Assembly: GCF_015864665.1 (NCBI RefSeq)
Contig: NZ_JADYWU010000002.1
Coordinates: 1 to 64,000 of the forward strand
Direction of reading: 5' to 3'
DNA length: 64,000 nt
DNA from: Salinibacterium sp. SWN167
GTDB lineage: Bacteria; Actinomycetota; Actinomycetes; Actinomycetales; Microbacteriaceae
The notes under the pieces were generated by a model. It saw only the letters and a program-made list of their open reading frames with translations. It had not been told where the DNA came from and ran no database searches. Of this stretch, positions 25,459-33,695 are shown one piece after another; position 1 is the stretch's first letter, and every line of letters begins with the position of its first letter. The translations under genes and the position numbers were made by a program.

Positions 25459-26688
25459 ATGCACCTCAGTACCCGACGTAGGCGCTTGGCTGGCGGCCTC
25501 GCGTTCATTACGGCAACAGCACTTGCCCTCACCGGCTGCAGCCCCATAGGGGCGGATGGCGAAACGTCTGATTCCTCAGAACCCATCCGAATTGGAGCAA
25601 CAATTCCGCTCAGCGGAACCCTCGCCGGCTTCGGTAGCTTCCTTCAATGGGGCTACCAGCATGCCGTCGATGAGGTGAATGCCGCTGGCGGCATCATGAT
25701 CGATGGAACAGCCCGCGAGGTCGAACTCACTCTCGTTGATGACAAGTCCGACCCCAATGAGGTCACCTCGTCGATCAAAACCCTCATCTCTTCCACCAAC
25801 GTGGATGCGTTGCTCGGTTCCTGCACGCCCGACCTCGTCAACCCAGGGGCTGTCGTTGCCGACGCGCAAGGCGTTCCCTTTGTGGCAGAGTGCACTCCCA
25901 TCGAGGTATTCAAGTCGGTGAAGGAATGGACCTACGCCTGGGACATCTTCTTCTCGGTTGCCGACCAAGCTGTCGCTCCGTTCGAAGCGCTTGAGGCCAA
26001 TGGGATTGAAACCAACAAGCAGGTTTTCATCCTTCACGACAACGGTCCTGATGGTCAGGCAATCGGAAACGAGATCTGGCCGGTCGTTGCTGAGGAACAG
26101 GGTTACACGGTCGCAGGAAACATTGAGTTCCCCGCCGATAACACCGACTTCTCGGCTGCTATTCAGAAGGCGAAAGAGTCGGGAGCTGACATCGTTCTCA
26201 TCTCGTCGATCACTCCAGCGGCGATCTCGATCCGCAAGCAGATGGCAGCCATCGGGTGGACCCCGAAGGTCATCGTCGCCGAAAAGGGCGCCGAGCCAGT
26301 GCAGTTTGCTGAAGCACTCGGAGACCTCGCCGATGGCATCATCGTCGGAGCGTACTGGGACCCGTCCTTCGGCTACCCTGGCGCAGAAGAACTGAAAGAC
26401 GCTTTCGAATCCGAGACCGGCCTGACCTCAAGCCAGCACATTGCCGACAGCTACACGGCAGCAATGGTGCTGATGGATGCCATCGCAGCAGCAGGGTCGC
26501 TCGACAAGGACGAAATCAACGACGCCATCGGAGAAACTGACGGCATCTATGCGGTCGGCCCGGTGAAGTTTGACGACGAACACGCCGCCAAGATTCCCGT
26601 TGTGTCGTCGCAGTGGCAAGACGGCGTGCCGATCATCGTGTGGCCCACCGACCAGGCAACAGGGGACTTCCTCTTTCCCGTTCCCTAA
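25459..26688 (+). CDS. ABC importer substrate-binding lipoprotein, LivJ-type
   Basis: A 409-residue type-I periplasmic-binding protein. The N-terminus has a lipoprotein signal with Cys27 (LALTGCSP). The mature part starts PIRIGATIPLSGTLAGFG, typical of branched-chain amino acid and amide/urea/aromatic-acid binders. AAAGGAGA precedes ATG 25459 at good spacing. It is the first gene of the plus-strand importer (binding protein, LivH, LivM, fused LivG-LivF). With the divergent hydroxylase/CoA-transferase operon, the cargo is more likely an aromatic acid than leucine; this is inferred. Confidence 0.93.
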   Translation: MHLSTRRRRLAGGLAFITATALALTGCSPIGADGETSDSSEPIRIGATIPLSGTLAGFGSFLQWGYQHAVDEVNAAGGIMIDGTAREVELTLVDDKSDPNEVTSSIKTLISSTNVDALLGSCTPDLVNPGAVVADAQGVPFVAECTPIEVFKSVKEWTYAWDIFFSVADQAVAPFEALEANGIETNKQVFILHDNGPDGQAIGNEIWPVVAEEQGYTVAGNIEFPADNTDFSAAIQKAKESGADIVLISSITPAAISIRKQMAAIGWTPKVIVAEKGAEPVQFAEALGDLADGIIVGAYWDPSFGYPGAEELKDAFESETGLTSSQHIADSYTAAMVLMDAIAAAGSLDKDEINDAIGETDGIYAVGPVKFDDEHAAKIPVVSSQWQDGVPIIVWPTDQATGDFLFPVP

Positions 26689-26766
26689 TCCGGTGTCTTA
26701 GGGGGTCGGCGTTGAAGTGCCGGCCCCTCACCTCACCGCCCCTACAACGATGTGGATGACCCTCGA

Positions 26767-27651
26767 ATGAATTCGATCGACCCTGTAGGACTGGCTAATA
26801 CAGTCCTCGGCGGAGCCCTTCTTGGTGGGCTCATCGCCCTCAGCGCGGTAGGGCTCTCCCTCGTGTTGGGCGTGATGAAGCTCGTCAACCTCATGCACGG
26901 CCAGATCGTCGTGCTCGGCGCCTACGCCGCCTTCTATCTTGCAGCGTTCTGGGGCATCAGCCCTCTTCTCGCGTTGCCCATCGTCTTTGTGCTCGGGTTC
27001 GCCTTCACGGCACCTGTTGAGAAATTCATTCTTGCGCCGGTAGCCAAACACGGCGAAGAAGCTGGCCTGCTGACCACGTTCGCCCTCGCGATCATTCTTG
27101 AGAACCTGTTCATTCGGTTCTTCTCTGGCGACAGCCGATCGCTCGACACCGCGTTCAGCCGCGAGACGATCGCCATCGGCCCCATCAACCTCCCCACGAT
27201 TTACCTCATCGGGTTCGCCATCTCACTGACTGTCTGTCTCGCTGTGTGGATGCTCGTCACTCGCACCTCGTTCGGCCGATCGCTGCGGGCCAGTTCAGAA
27301 GACCCGATCTCGGCGGCCATCGTGGGTATTCACGTGAGCCGGGTGCGCTGGGGCACTTTCGCCCTCAACGGCGGGTTGGCATCGATGGGTGGAGTGCTCA
27401 TCGCACTGTGCTTCTCGTTCACCCCGTCATCCGGCTCCGAGTACCTCCTCACGGCGTTCGCGATCATCGTGCTCGGCGGTCTCGGCAACATCATGGGCAC
27501 CTTCGTGGGCGGAATAGCCCTGGGGGTTATCCAGTCGCTCGGCGCCTACTTCTTCGGCGACGGCTACCGCACCTTCGTCGGCCTTGTCATGCTCATTATT
27601 CTTCTGGCCATCGCGCCTAACGGAATCCTAAAACGGAGGCGCTCACTGTGA
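26767..27651 (+). CDS. ABC importer permease, LivH-type
   Basis: A 294-residue permease with eight predicted membrane segments. The first reads LGGALLGGLIALSAVGLSLVLG followed by MKLVNLMHG, the LivH hallmark. The conserved GGLGNIMGTFVGGIALG segment in the last third is also present. ATG 26767 is chosen; an in-frame GTG at 26752 would add five residues, and neither has a clear ribosome site. The stop overlaps the LivM start by GTGA. Confidence 0.92.
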   Translation: MNSIDPVGLANTVLGGALLGGLIALSAVGLSLVLGVMKLVNLMHGQIVVLGAYAAFYLAAFWGISPLLALPIVFVLGFAFTAPVEKFILAPVAKHGEEAGLLTTFALAIILENLFIRFFSGDSRSLDTAFSRETIAIGPINLPTIYLIGFAISLTVCLAVWMLVTRTSFGRSLRASSEDPISAAIVGIHVSRVRWGTFALNGGLASMGGVLIALCFSFTPSSGSEYLLTAFAIIVLGGLGNIMGTFVGGIALGVIQSLGAYFFGDGYRTFVGLVMLIILLAIAPNGILKRRRSL

Positions 27652-28616
27652 AGAATGGCATCTCAATCCTGCTCAGTCGCATCGCGACCCCCACCCGTGT
27701 GGGTCCACGAGACTTCATCATCGTCGCCGTGCTGGCCGCGATCGCGTTCGCGGTGCCCTACTTCGCCGGCACTTACCAACAAGAAGTTGGCTTTCGCATC
27801 CTGCAGCTGGGCGCGCTCGCTGCAGCATGGAACATTGCTGCCGGCTATACCGGCCTCGTCTCACTTGGCTCGGCAGCATTCTTCGGAATCGGCGTGTACA
27901 CGATGGCAATGGCAAGCAATGCCGGTCTCCCGCTCGTTCTCTGCGTTGTACTCGCTGCGGTAGTGGCGGGGCTGTTCGCACTCATTGTGAGCCCCGCGTT
28001 GTTCCGTCTTCGCGGCCTGTATTTCACGGTGGGAACCCTCGCGCTCGCTGAAGCGATGCGCATCTTCGTCGTGAACAGCCCGTGGTTTGGTGGCCAAGCA
28101 GGTATCTTCCTGACGGCCAAAGCGCCGAAGGCCTACGACCTGTACTGGATCGCGCTTCTTGTGGCGGTGATTGTTGTGGTCGGGGTTCTGCTGTTGCTCC
28201 GAAGCCGATGGTCGTACCGGATGCAGGCCGTGCGTGACGATGAGGATGTCGCTAGTCAGCTGGGGGTGCGCACCTATCGCACGAAGCTCTGGGCGTTCGG
28301 CCTGTCGGGCGCCTTTATCGCCATCATCGGATCGATCCAAGCGCTCAATCAGGGCATCGTCCAGCCCAACGGCGGGTTCGGAATGAGTTGGACGATCGAC
28401 ATCGTTTCTGTTGCCATCATCGGCGGCATGGGTACCAAAGTTGGCCCGTGGGTCGGTGCCGTGTTTATCGTTCTGCTCGGTGAGTTCCTCATCCAGTTCC
28501 CGGAGATTCACTTGGCCGTCGTTGGCGTGGTTCTCGTGCTGGTCATCCGCTTTATGCCCAATGGAATCTGGGGCACGCTGACGCTCGCTCTGCAGAAGAA
28601 GAGGAACTTCTCATGA
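27648..28616 (+). CDS. ABC importer permease, LivM-type
   Basis: A 322-residue permease with about nine membrane segments. It has LivM features GYTGLVSLGSAAFFGIGVY in the first third and GGMGTKVGPWVGAVFI near the end. GTG 27648 overlaps the previous stop (GTGA), and its own stop overlaps the ATPase start (ATGA), so the set is translationally coupled. It forms the heterodimeric channel with the LivH-type protein. Confidence 0.93.
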   Translation: MKNGISILLSRIATPTRVGPRDFIIVAVLAAIAFAVPYFAGTYQQEVGFRILQLGALAAAWNIAAGYTGLVSLGSAAFFGIGVYTMAMASNAGLPLVLCVVLAAVVAGLFALIVSPALFRLRGLYFTVGTLALAEAMRIFVVNSPWFGGQAGIFLTAKAPKAYDLYWIALLVAVIVVVGVLLLLRSRWSYRMQAVRDDEDVASQLGVRTYRTKLWAFGLSGAFIAIIGSIQALNQGIVQPNGGFGMSWTIDIVSVAIIGGMGTKVGPWVGAVFIVLLGEFLIQFPEIHLAVVGVVLVLVIRFMPNGIWGTLTLALQKKRNFS

Positions 28617-30136
28617 CCGCTGTTTTGCAACTCGAGTCGATTACCAAGTCGTATGGCGGGGTTCGTGCGCTCGACAGTCTGTCGTTGCACGTCGCTCCCG
28701 GCGAAGTTCTGGGCGTGATTGGTCCGAACGGCGCCGGCAAGAGCACTCTCATCGGAGTAATCGGCGGTGCACTCACCCCGAACTCCGGAACGGTCACCTT
28801 CGATGGCCGCGATATCAGCACACTGAGCTCTGCCGATCGGGCCCGCCTCGGCATCGGTCGCACCTACCAGATCCCCCGACCATTCACTCGGATGACCGTG
28901 GCTGACAATGTGCGTCTGGCCGCAACAAACTCGGGTCACCACCTTTCGCACCGCGAGCTCGAGCCCTTCGTGGCTGGCATCCTAGAACGCTTGGGGCTCA
29001 CCCCGTTTGCGGAGGAGGTAGCGGGCAAGCTGCCCCTGCTGCGCCGCAAGCGCCTCGAGCTGGCACGAGCGCTGGCGTTGAAGCCGCGGGTGCTGTTGCT
29101 CGACGAAATCGGCGCTGGACTGGTTCGTTCCGAGACTGAAGAGCTGATTTCGATCATCCAGAGCCTGCGCACCGAGGTCGAGTCGATGGTGCTCATCGAG
29201 CATGTGATGGATGTCATTTCGCAATGCTGCGATCGCACCGCGGTTCTTGACTTCGGCAAGATGGTCACGGTTGACGAGACGCCCAAGGTGCTCGCTGATC
29301 CCGTGGTCGCCTCCCTGTACCTCGGCTCGGTCGCAGAGAGTGCCGACACTATTGTGGTTGATGAGAGTAAGCGGGCAGCGATCCGTGCCTCGCTGACGTC
29401 ACTCGTGAGCGCACCGAACATGGCGTCCGGCACGCCACTCCTCACCGTCGACGACGTGTGGGTGCGCTACGGCGGACTGAACGCCCTCAAAGGTGTCTCG
29501 CTCTCGGTGAACCCCGGCGAATGCATCGCCCTGTTGGGTGCGAATGGTGCGGGCAAGACCACAATGGCGCGCTCACTGGCGGGCGCTGTTCCACTGACCT
29601 CGGGAACGATCTCGTTCGCAGGCAAATCCATTGCGGGCCTCCGCCCCGATGAGGTCACCGCGCTGGGAATCGCTCAGTGTATGGAGGGTCGCAAGATCTT
29701 CGGCACCCTCTCGATCGAGGAGAACCTCATCGCGGGCGGGCTCGATGCACGCAAGCACGTCAAGGCAGAACGACTCGAGGCGGTTTACTCGATCTTTCCC
29801 ATCCTCAAGCAGCGCCGCAAAAACTCAGGAACCGCCCTGTCTGGCGGGCAGCAGCAAATGCTTGCCATCGGCCGCGCGCTCATGTCTGCGCCAACGCTCC
29901 TGGTCTTCGACGAGATCTCCCTCGGGCTCTCGCCCATCGCGGTCGACGAAGTGTACGAAGCGCTCGGAGCGATCCGAGACTCGGGCGTCTCCATGATCGT
30001 CGTCGAGCAGAGCGTCGACCGCGCATTGGGCCTTGCCGACCGTGCGATGGTGCTCGGCCAGGGTGAGATCACGCTCGAGGGCAAGCCTGCAGAGCTGCTC
30101 GCAGATGCCCGCCTGCTGGCGAGCTACCTCGGCTGA
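28613..30136 (+). CDS. ABC importer ATPase, LivG-LivF fusion
   Basis: A 507-residue protein with two complete nucleotide-binding domains. The first (about 1-250) has Walker A GPNGAGKST, and its middle contains TVADNVRLAA and LLLDEIGAGL; its signature region LPLLRRKRLELARALALKP departs from the canonical LSGGQ. The second (about 270-507) has Walker A GANGAGKTT, signature ALSGGQQQMLAIGRAL and Walker B LLVFDEISLGL. LivG and LivF are normally separate genes, so this is a fusion. The first half lacking LSGGQ suggests asymmetric ATP sites. Stop at 30136 is followed by the convergent IclR gene. Confidence 0.92.
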   Translation: MTAVLQLESITKSYGGVRALDSLSLHVAPGEVLGVIGPNGAGKSTLIGVIGGALTPNSGTVTFDGRDISTLSSADRARLGIGRTYQIPRPFTRMTVADNVRLAATNSGHHLSHRELEPFVAGILERLGLTPFAEEVAGKLPLLRRKRLELARALALKPRVLLLDEIGAGLVRSETEELISIIQSLRTEVESMVLIEHVMDVISQCCDRTAVLDFGKMVTVDETPKVLADPVVASLYLGSVAESADTIVVDESKRAAIRASLTSLVSAPNMASGTPLLTVDDVWVRYGGLNALKGVSLSVNPGECIALLGANGAGKTTMARSLAGAVPLTSGTISFAGKSIAGLRPDEVTALGIAQCMEGRKIFGTLSIEENLIAGGLDARKHVKAERLEAVYSIFPILKQRRKNSGTALSGGQQQMLAIGRALMSAPTLLVFDEISLGLSPIAVDEVYEALGAIRDSGVSMIVVEQSVDRALGLADRAMVLGQGEITLEGKPAELLADARLLASYLG

Positions 30137-30168
30137 CCGGCGGGCGGCTGGGCGGGGTGCCTAGCTAG

Positions 30169-30927
30169 CTAGCTGGCCGATGGAATGTTGCGAGGATCGA
30201 ACAGAAGGTTTCGGGTGTCGACACTGCCTTGCAGCTTCGTGAGCCGTTCAACGAAGAGTGCCTGCAGCACGTTAAACCGTTCGGTGGGGGCCACAATCGC
30301 CACAGCTTGATTGACGCCCGCAGAGTTCTGGATGCAGGTAGCAACGGCCGAGATACCGACGTCGCGTTCTTCGTGGTCGAACGCCAGATTGTTGGCGCGT
30401 ACCTCGTCGAGCTCGGCGATGAACTTGTCGACGTCGGTGATCGTTTTGTTAGTGTGTCCGACGAGCACGGTCGGCAGAACTTCTCGCACTTTCTCGTTGG
30501 GCAGCTGCGCCAAGAGCACTTTGCCGATGCAGCTTCCGTGCAGAGAAAAGCTCTTACCAACTTGGGTCACAGCGTGGAGCCGGGCGGTCGAGGCGACCTG
30601 GTCAACGACAACGACCTCGCGACCGCTAAAGATGGCGAGCTCAACGTTCTCGTTGACGGCGCGGGCGAGAGAGGTGAGCACGGGGCGCATGCCAGCAACG
30701 AGTTGCAAGTGGCTGTTCATCCCGAACTTCAATACGCCGGGACCGAGGGCGTAACCGCCGGCCGAGGATGCACGAATGACGAAGCACTCACGTTCGAGTT
30801 CTTGGATGATGCGGTGCACGCTCGAGCGGGGCAGGCCGCTGCGTTGGGAAAGGTCGGTCAGGGAGAGCTGCCCGCGGCCCTCGGCAACAATATTGAGGAT
30901 CGTTGTGGCGCGGCCGAAGATGGACAT
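30169..30927 (-). CDS. IclR-family transcriptional regulator
   Basis: A 252-residue IclR regulator: winged helix-turn-helix at about 5-65 (LSLTDLSQRSGLPRSSVHRI) and an IclR effector domain from about 75 on. ATG 30927 shares one base with the NTF2-like stop (TGATG), which fixes the start; the longer reading from 31050 would overlap that gene. It is the last gene of DUF3500-NTF2-IclR. IclR proteins usually control aromatic or acid catabolism, matching the cluster. Effector unknown. Confidence 0.92.
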   Translation of the reverse strand: MSIFGRATTILNIVAEGRGQLSLTDLSQRSGLPRSSVHRIIQELERECFVIRASSAGGYALGPGVLKFGMNSHLQLVAGMRPVLTSLARAVNENVELAIFSGREVVVVDQVASTARLHAVTQVGKSFSLHGSCIGKVLLAQLPNEKVREVLPTVLVGHTNKTITDVDKFIAELDEVRANNLAFDHEERDVGISAVATCIQNSAGVNQAVAIVAPTERFNVLQALFVERLTKLQGSVDTRNLLFDPRNIPSAS

Positions 30928-31313
30928 CAGCTCACCGGCCACGTTCGAGTGACGATGAGGGAATCGATACCCCAGGTGTGCCCGTCGCGCGAGAATGACA
31001 TCTGGTACTCTCCCATCGTCGTCAAGAGTGGGGCAGGAGTGAACTCCCACCGGTTATATAAAGCTACGGCTGAGTATCCCAGTTCTGACTCAACAAGGCG
31101 AACATTGGTGATGACGTGGCGGTGGCTGTTGGGTTTGCCCCACAGCTCGGAGTAGAGCTCGGTGAGCTGAGCATCACCGGTCACCGAGCGCTGCGGAAAC
31201 GTCACTGTTGCCCGGCGAAAGAGCTCCAGCGCTGCCGGAATGTCTTTCGCGTCGGCGATCGCCCCATAGCTATAGAGAAGCTGTTGGGCTGCGGCCAGCG
31301 CATCCTCAGTCAT
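30927..31313 (-). CDS. SnoaL/NTF2-like protein
   Basis: A 128-residue protein with an NTF2-like alpha+beta-barrel pattern: two N-terminal helices (EDALAAAQQLLYSYGAIADAKD), a beta-rich middle and the HRHVITNVRLV strand. Many such proteins are the small subunit of ring-hydroxylating dioxygenases, SnoaL-type cyclases or dehydratases. Catalytic function is not readable. The ATG at 31313 overlaps the DUF3500 stop by 8 bases; the stop meets the IclR start. It is likely an enzyme or accessory protein of the adjacent pathway. Confidence 0.75.
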   Translation of the reverse strand: MTEDALAAAQQLLYSYGAIADAKDIPAALELFRRATVTFPQRSVTGDAQLTELYSELWGKPNSHRHVITNVRLVESELGYSAVALYNRWEFTPAPLLTTMGEYQMSFSRDGHTWGIDSLIVTRTWPVS

Positions 31314-32535
31314 GCGTGGCCTCGTACTGGCGAAGCAAGGCTCGGCCGTAATCGTTGCCGTTGGGAGTGCGCACGATGGTGTGGATGTGGAATCCCGCAG
31401 GCTCAGTGTTGCTGAGGAAGACACCGCAGTGGTGGTCGAGTTCGAGAATCACGACGGGGCTCTGCACGCGGATGTAGAACACATCCTCGGGGCCAGTACC
31501 GCCGATCCAGGAGATCCAGGTCTCATCGAAGTGCGCCTCGATTTCGAGCTGTCGAGCTCGTGCGGGGCCTTCGGGTAAGTAGTCGATGAACTCGCGCACG
31601 AACTCACGGAGTCGATCGCGCGCATCCGAGCCGAGCTCTGAAACACACACGCCCTCATAAGGGATGACGCGGTTGTCTTGAAACGCGCCAGCAAGGTGGC
31701 GTTCATCGCCGGGATGGATGCGGCCCGCCGGCATAGCGGGATCAACCATCGAATCAAAGAGCACGGCTGTGTTCTTCTGGGCCGGAGTCAGGGCAGCCAG
31801 GAGCGCGCGAGCTTTCGTCACGCGCGGGGTCAGCGCGGGGTCGTCGCCATCGTGAAGCTTGTCCGGTTCGGCGCCAAAGAAAATCGGTGAAATCACGAGT
31901 TGGTCGGCCACGACCGCGCAATTCAGAGCGAGGTGGTGTCCGAAAATCTGCCACCCCCACGGCTCGGTGAGCGAAGGAGTTCCGTAGAAGGAGACGTTGT
32001 AGCTGAGGTCATTCATGATCGGCTCAAGGCCGGTGAGCCCGCCCAGGTAGCCATTGATGTGCATGAGCTTGCGAGCGAGCGTGGCGCCCTGGGGGCTCAG
32101 CGTTGCATCGAGCAGCCCCAGCAGTGCTTCGCGAGCGTCGGCGTTGAGAAACTCCAGCCGCAGGCCGGTGTCGTGTTGCATGAATTCGGGGTTCGCCCAC
32201 GATTGCCACTGCACGGCATCCACGGGGTACTGCAGCGTTTCGCGCTCGGCGGGGGTGAGCGCCGCGAGTGCTGCTGTTGCTGCGCTCACCATCGCTGCGA
32301 CGGGCGCACCGTTGGGGGCCGCTTTGAAGAGATCGGGGATGATCGTGCCATCAGAGGTGACGCCGACAAACTCTGAGGGATAGAGAGGTTGCCACCCCCG
32401 AATCAGGTCTCCCGTGAAGGCGTCGTGCTTCGCAGCCTCCCGATAGGAGTACGCATCGAGGCCCCGAAGGCCCACGATTCGTTCATCGTCCGATGGGTAT
32501 AGGAATTGCCGGAAACCAGCGTCGTCGCTCATCAC
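31306..32535 (-). CDS. DUF3500-domain protein
   Basis: A 409-residue protein of unknown function. The C-terminal part carries the recognisable signature HHCGVFLSNTEP, followed by GFHIHTIVRTPNGNDYG, and the middle includes SFYGTPSLTEPWGWQIFGHH. Conserved His residues suggest a metal-dependent enzyme, but no activity is known to me. No signal peptide is visible. It is first in a three-gene minus-strand operon ahead of the NTF2-like and IclR genes, next to the aromatic-import cluster, and probably takes part in that pathway. Confidence 0.85.
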   Translation of the reverse strand: MMSDDAGFRQFLYPSDDERIVGLRGLDAYSYREAAKHDAFTGDLIRGWQPLYPSEFVGVTSDGTIIPDLFKAAPNGAPVAAMVSAATAALAALTPAERETLQYPVDAVQWQSWANPEFMQHDTGLRLEFLNADAREALLGLLDATLSPQGATLARKLMHINGYLGGLTGLEPIMNDLSYNVSFYGTPSLTEPWGWQIFGHHLALNCAVVADQLVISPIFFGAEPDKLHDGDDPALTPRVTKARALLAALTPAQKNTAVLFDSMVDPAMPAGRIHPGDERHLAGAFQDNRVIPYEGVCVSELGSDARDRLREFVREFIDYLPEGPARARQLEIEAHFDETWISWIGGTGPEDVFYIRVQSPVVILELDHHCGVFLSNTEPAGFHIHTIVRTPNGNDYGRALLRQYEATHD

Positions 32536-32646
32536 CTCGCTATTGAAGCACAGCAGCTGTTTGCTCCCGTAGGAGGTGTCCCGTGAAGTGAGACAGGCAG
32601 TTGACCGAGGTCGTCGGTGGGCTCAGGATCGATCTCAAGCAGGGTC

Positions 32647-32660
32647 GCTTAGCGCTAAGC
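32647..32660. promoter_or_regulatory. 14-bp perfect palindrome upstream of the FAH gene
   Basis: GCTTAGCGCTAAGC is self-complementary over 14 bp and lies 28 bp before the ATG of the FAH-family gene. A partial second copy (CGCTTAG) follows at 32671-32677. It looks like an operator in the divergent promoter between DUF3500 and FAH. Confidence 0.5.
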
Positions 32661-32688
32661 CTGCATCCATCGCTTAGAAAGGCGCGGC

Positions 32689-33555
32689 ATGAGGCTTGTC
32701 GGAGCACGACTCTCCCCGGGGAGCGATACGTTCATCGCAGAATTGACGATGAAGGATGGCGTGGAGGCCGCCCGCATCCTCACGGACCTAGAAACTTTTT
32801 GGGCTTCACCGGCCGCTGCCTTGGCTAGCTACTCGTCCGAGGGCGGAACGGTAGTTCCTCTTGACCAACTGCAGCTTGTGCCTCCCGTCTTGCCGAGCGC
32901 CCGAGTCATTTGCATCGGGCTCAACTATCTCGATCACGTGCTCGAAGGAAGCTATGCCGATGCAGGCCTTCCTGAGTACCCAACACTTTTTGCCCGCTGG
33001 ACTTCGTCTCTCACCGTGAGTGGCGCGCCGATTCCCGTGCCGTCTAATGAGGACGGAATTGACTGGGAGGGCGAGATCGCTGCCTATATCGGTGTGCCCC
33101 TGACCGATGCGGATGCCGATAAAGCGCGTGCCGCCGTGATGGGATATTCGGCGTTCAACGACGTCACTTCGCGACGAGCCCAGAAGCTCACTTCGCAGTG
33201 GATCCTGGGCAAGAACGGCGATAACAGCGGCCCGTTGGGTGCGCTCGTGACGGTCGACGAAGTCGGAGACCTGCGCGACGGCTTGCGGGTGCAGACTCGC
33301 GTGAACGGCGAACAGGTGCAAGACGGCAACACCAAGAACATGATTTACGAACTGGGCGAGGTTCTCTCGCTCGTGTCGCACAGTTTCACGCTGAAGCCCG
33401 GCGACATCATCTGCACCGGTACTCCCTCGGGCGTCGGTTACTCTCGCACGCCCGCGTGGTTGCTGCAGCCTGGCGACGTGGTCGAGGTGGAAATCGAACG
33501 CATCGGAACCATCAGCAACCCGATCGTGTCGAACTCGCTGCGCCTCGAGGGCTAG
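32689..33555 (+). CDS. Fumarylacetoacetate hydrolase (FAH) family protein
   Basis: A 288-residue FAH-fold enzyme. Metal-binding Glu/Asp residues and core motifs are visible: GLNYLDHVLE, IDWEGEIAAYIG, GYSAFNDVTSRRAQ and PGDIICTGTPSGVGYSR. The family includes fumarylpyruvate hydrolase, 2-hydroxyhepta-2,4-diene-1,7-dioate isomerase and acylpyruvases, many acting on ring-cleavage products. Start ATG 32689 lies just after AAAGGCG. Its stop overlaps the convergent MetS stop by CTAG. Ring-cleavage enzymes are not in the window. Confidence 0.9.
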   Translation: MRLVGARLSPGSDTFIAELTMKDGVEAARILTDLETFWASPAAALASYSSEGGTVVPLDQLQLVPPVLPSARVICIGLNYLDHVLEGSYADAGLPEYPTLFARWTSSLTVSGAPIPVPSNEDGIDWEGEIAAYIGVPLTDADADKARAAVMGYSAFNDVTSRRAQKLTSQWILGKNGDNSGPLGALVTVDEVGDLRDGLRVQTRVNGEQVQDGNTKNMIYELGEVLSLVSHSFTLKPGDIICTGTPSGVGYSRTPAWLLQPGDVVEVEIERIGTISNPIVSNSLRLEG

Positions 33556-33695
33556 TCGTCGTCGCTCACGAGTTCTGAGCCTTCGGGATACACGTCGAGC
33601 TGCGGCTTGCGGGCGAGAAAGATGATGCTGGCGATGAGGCCGCCCCAGACGAGCACTGCGGCGATGATGAAGAACGTGATGGCGATGCCGCTCAT
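33552..33695 (-). CDS. metS: MetS-type small subunit of an NSS transporter
   Basis: A 47-residue single-span membrane protein beginning MSGIAITFFIIAAVLVWGG and ending in a charged tail (YPEGSELVSDDD). Size, span and position match the small subunit of the Corynebacterium-type methionine/alanine importer MetPS. ATG 33695 overlaps the NSS stop by ATGA, so it is coupled to the transporter. Its stop codon overlaps the convergent FAH stop by four bases (CTAG). It is shorter than usual ORF cut-offs. Confidence 0.88.
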   Translation of the reverse strand: MSGIAITFFIIAAVLVWGGLIASIIFLARKPQLDVYPEGSELVSDDD

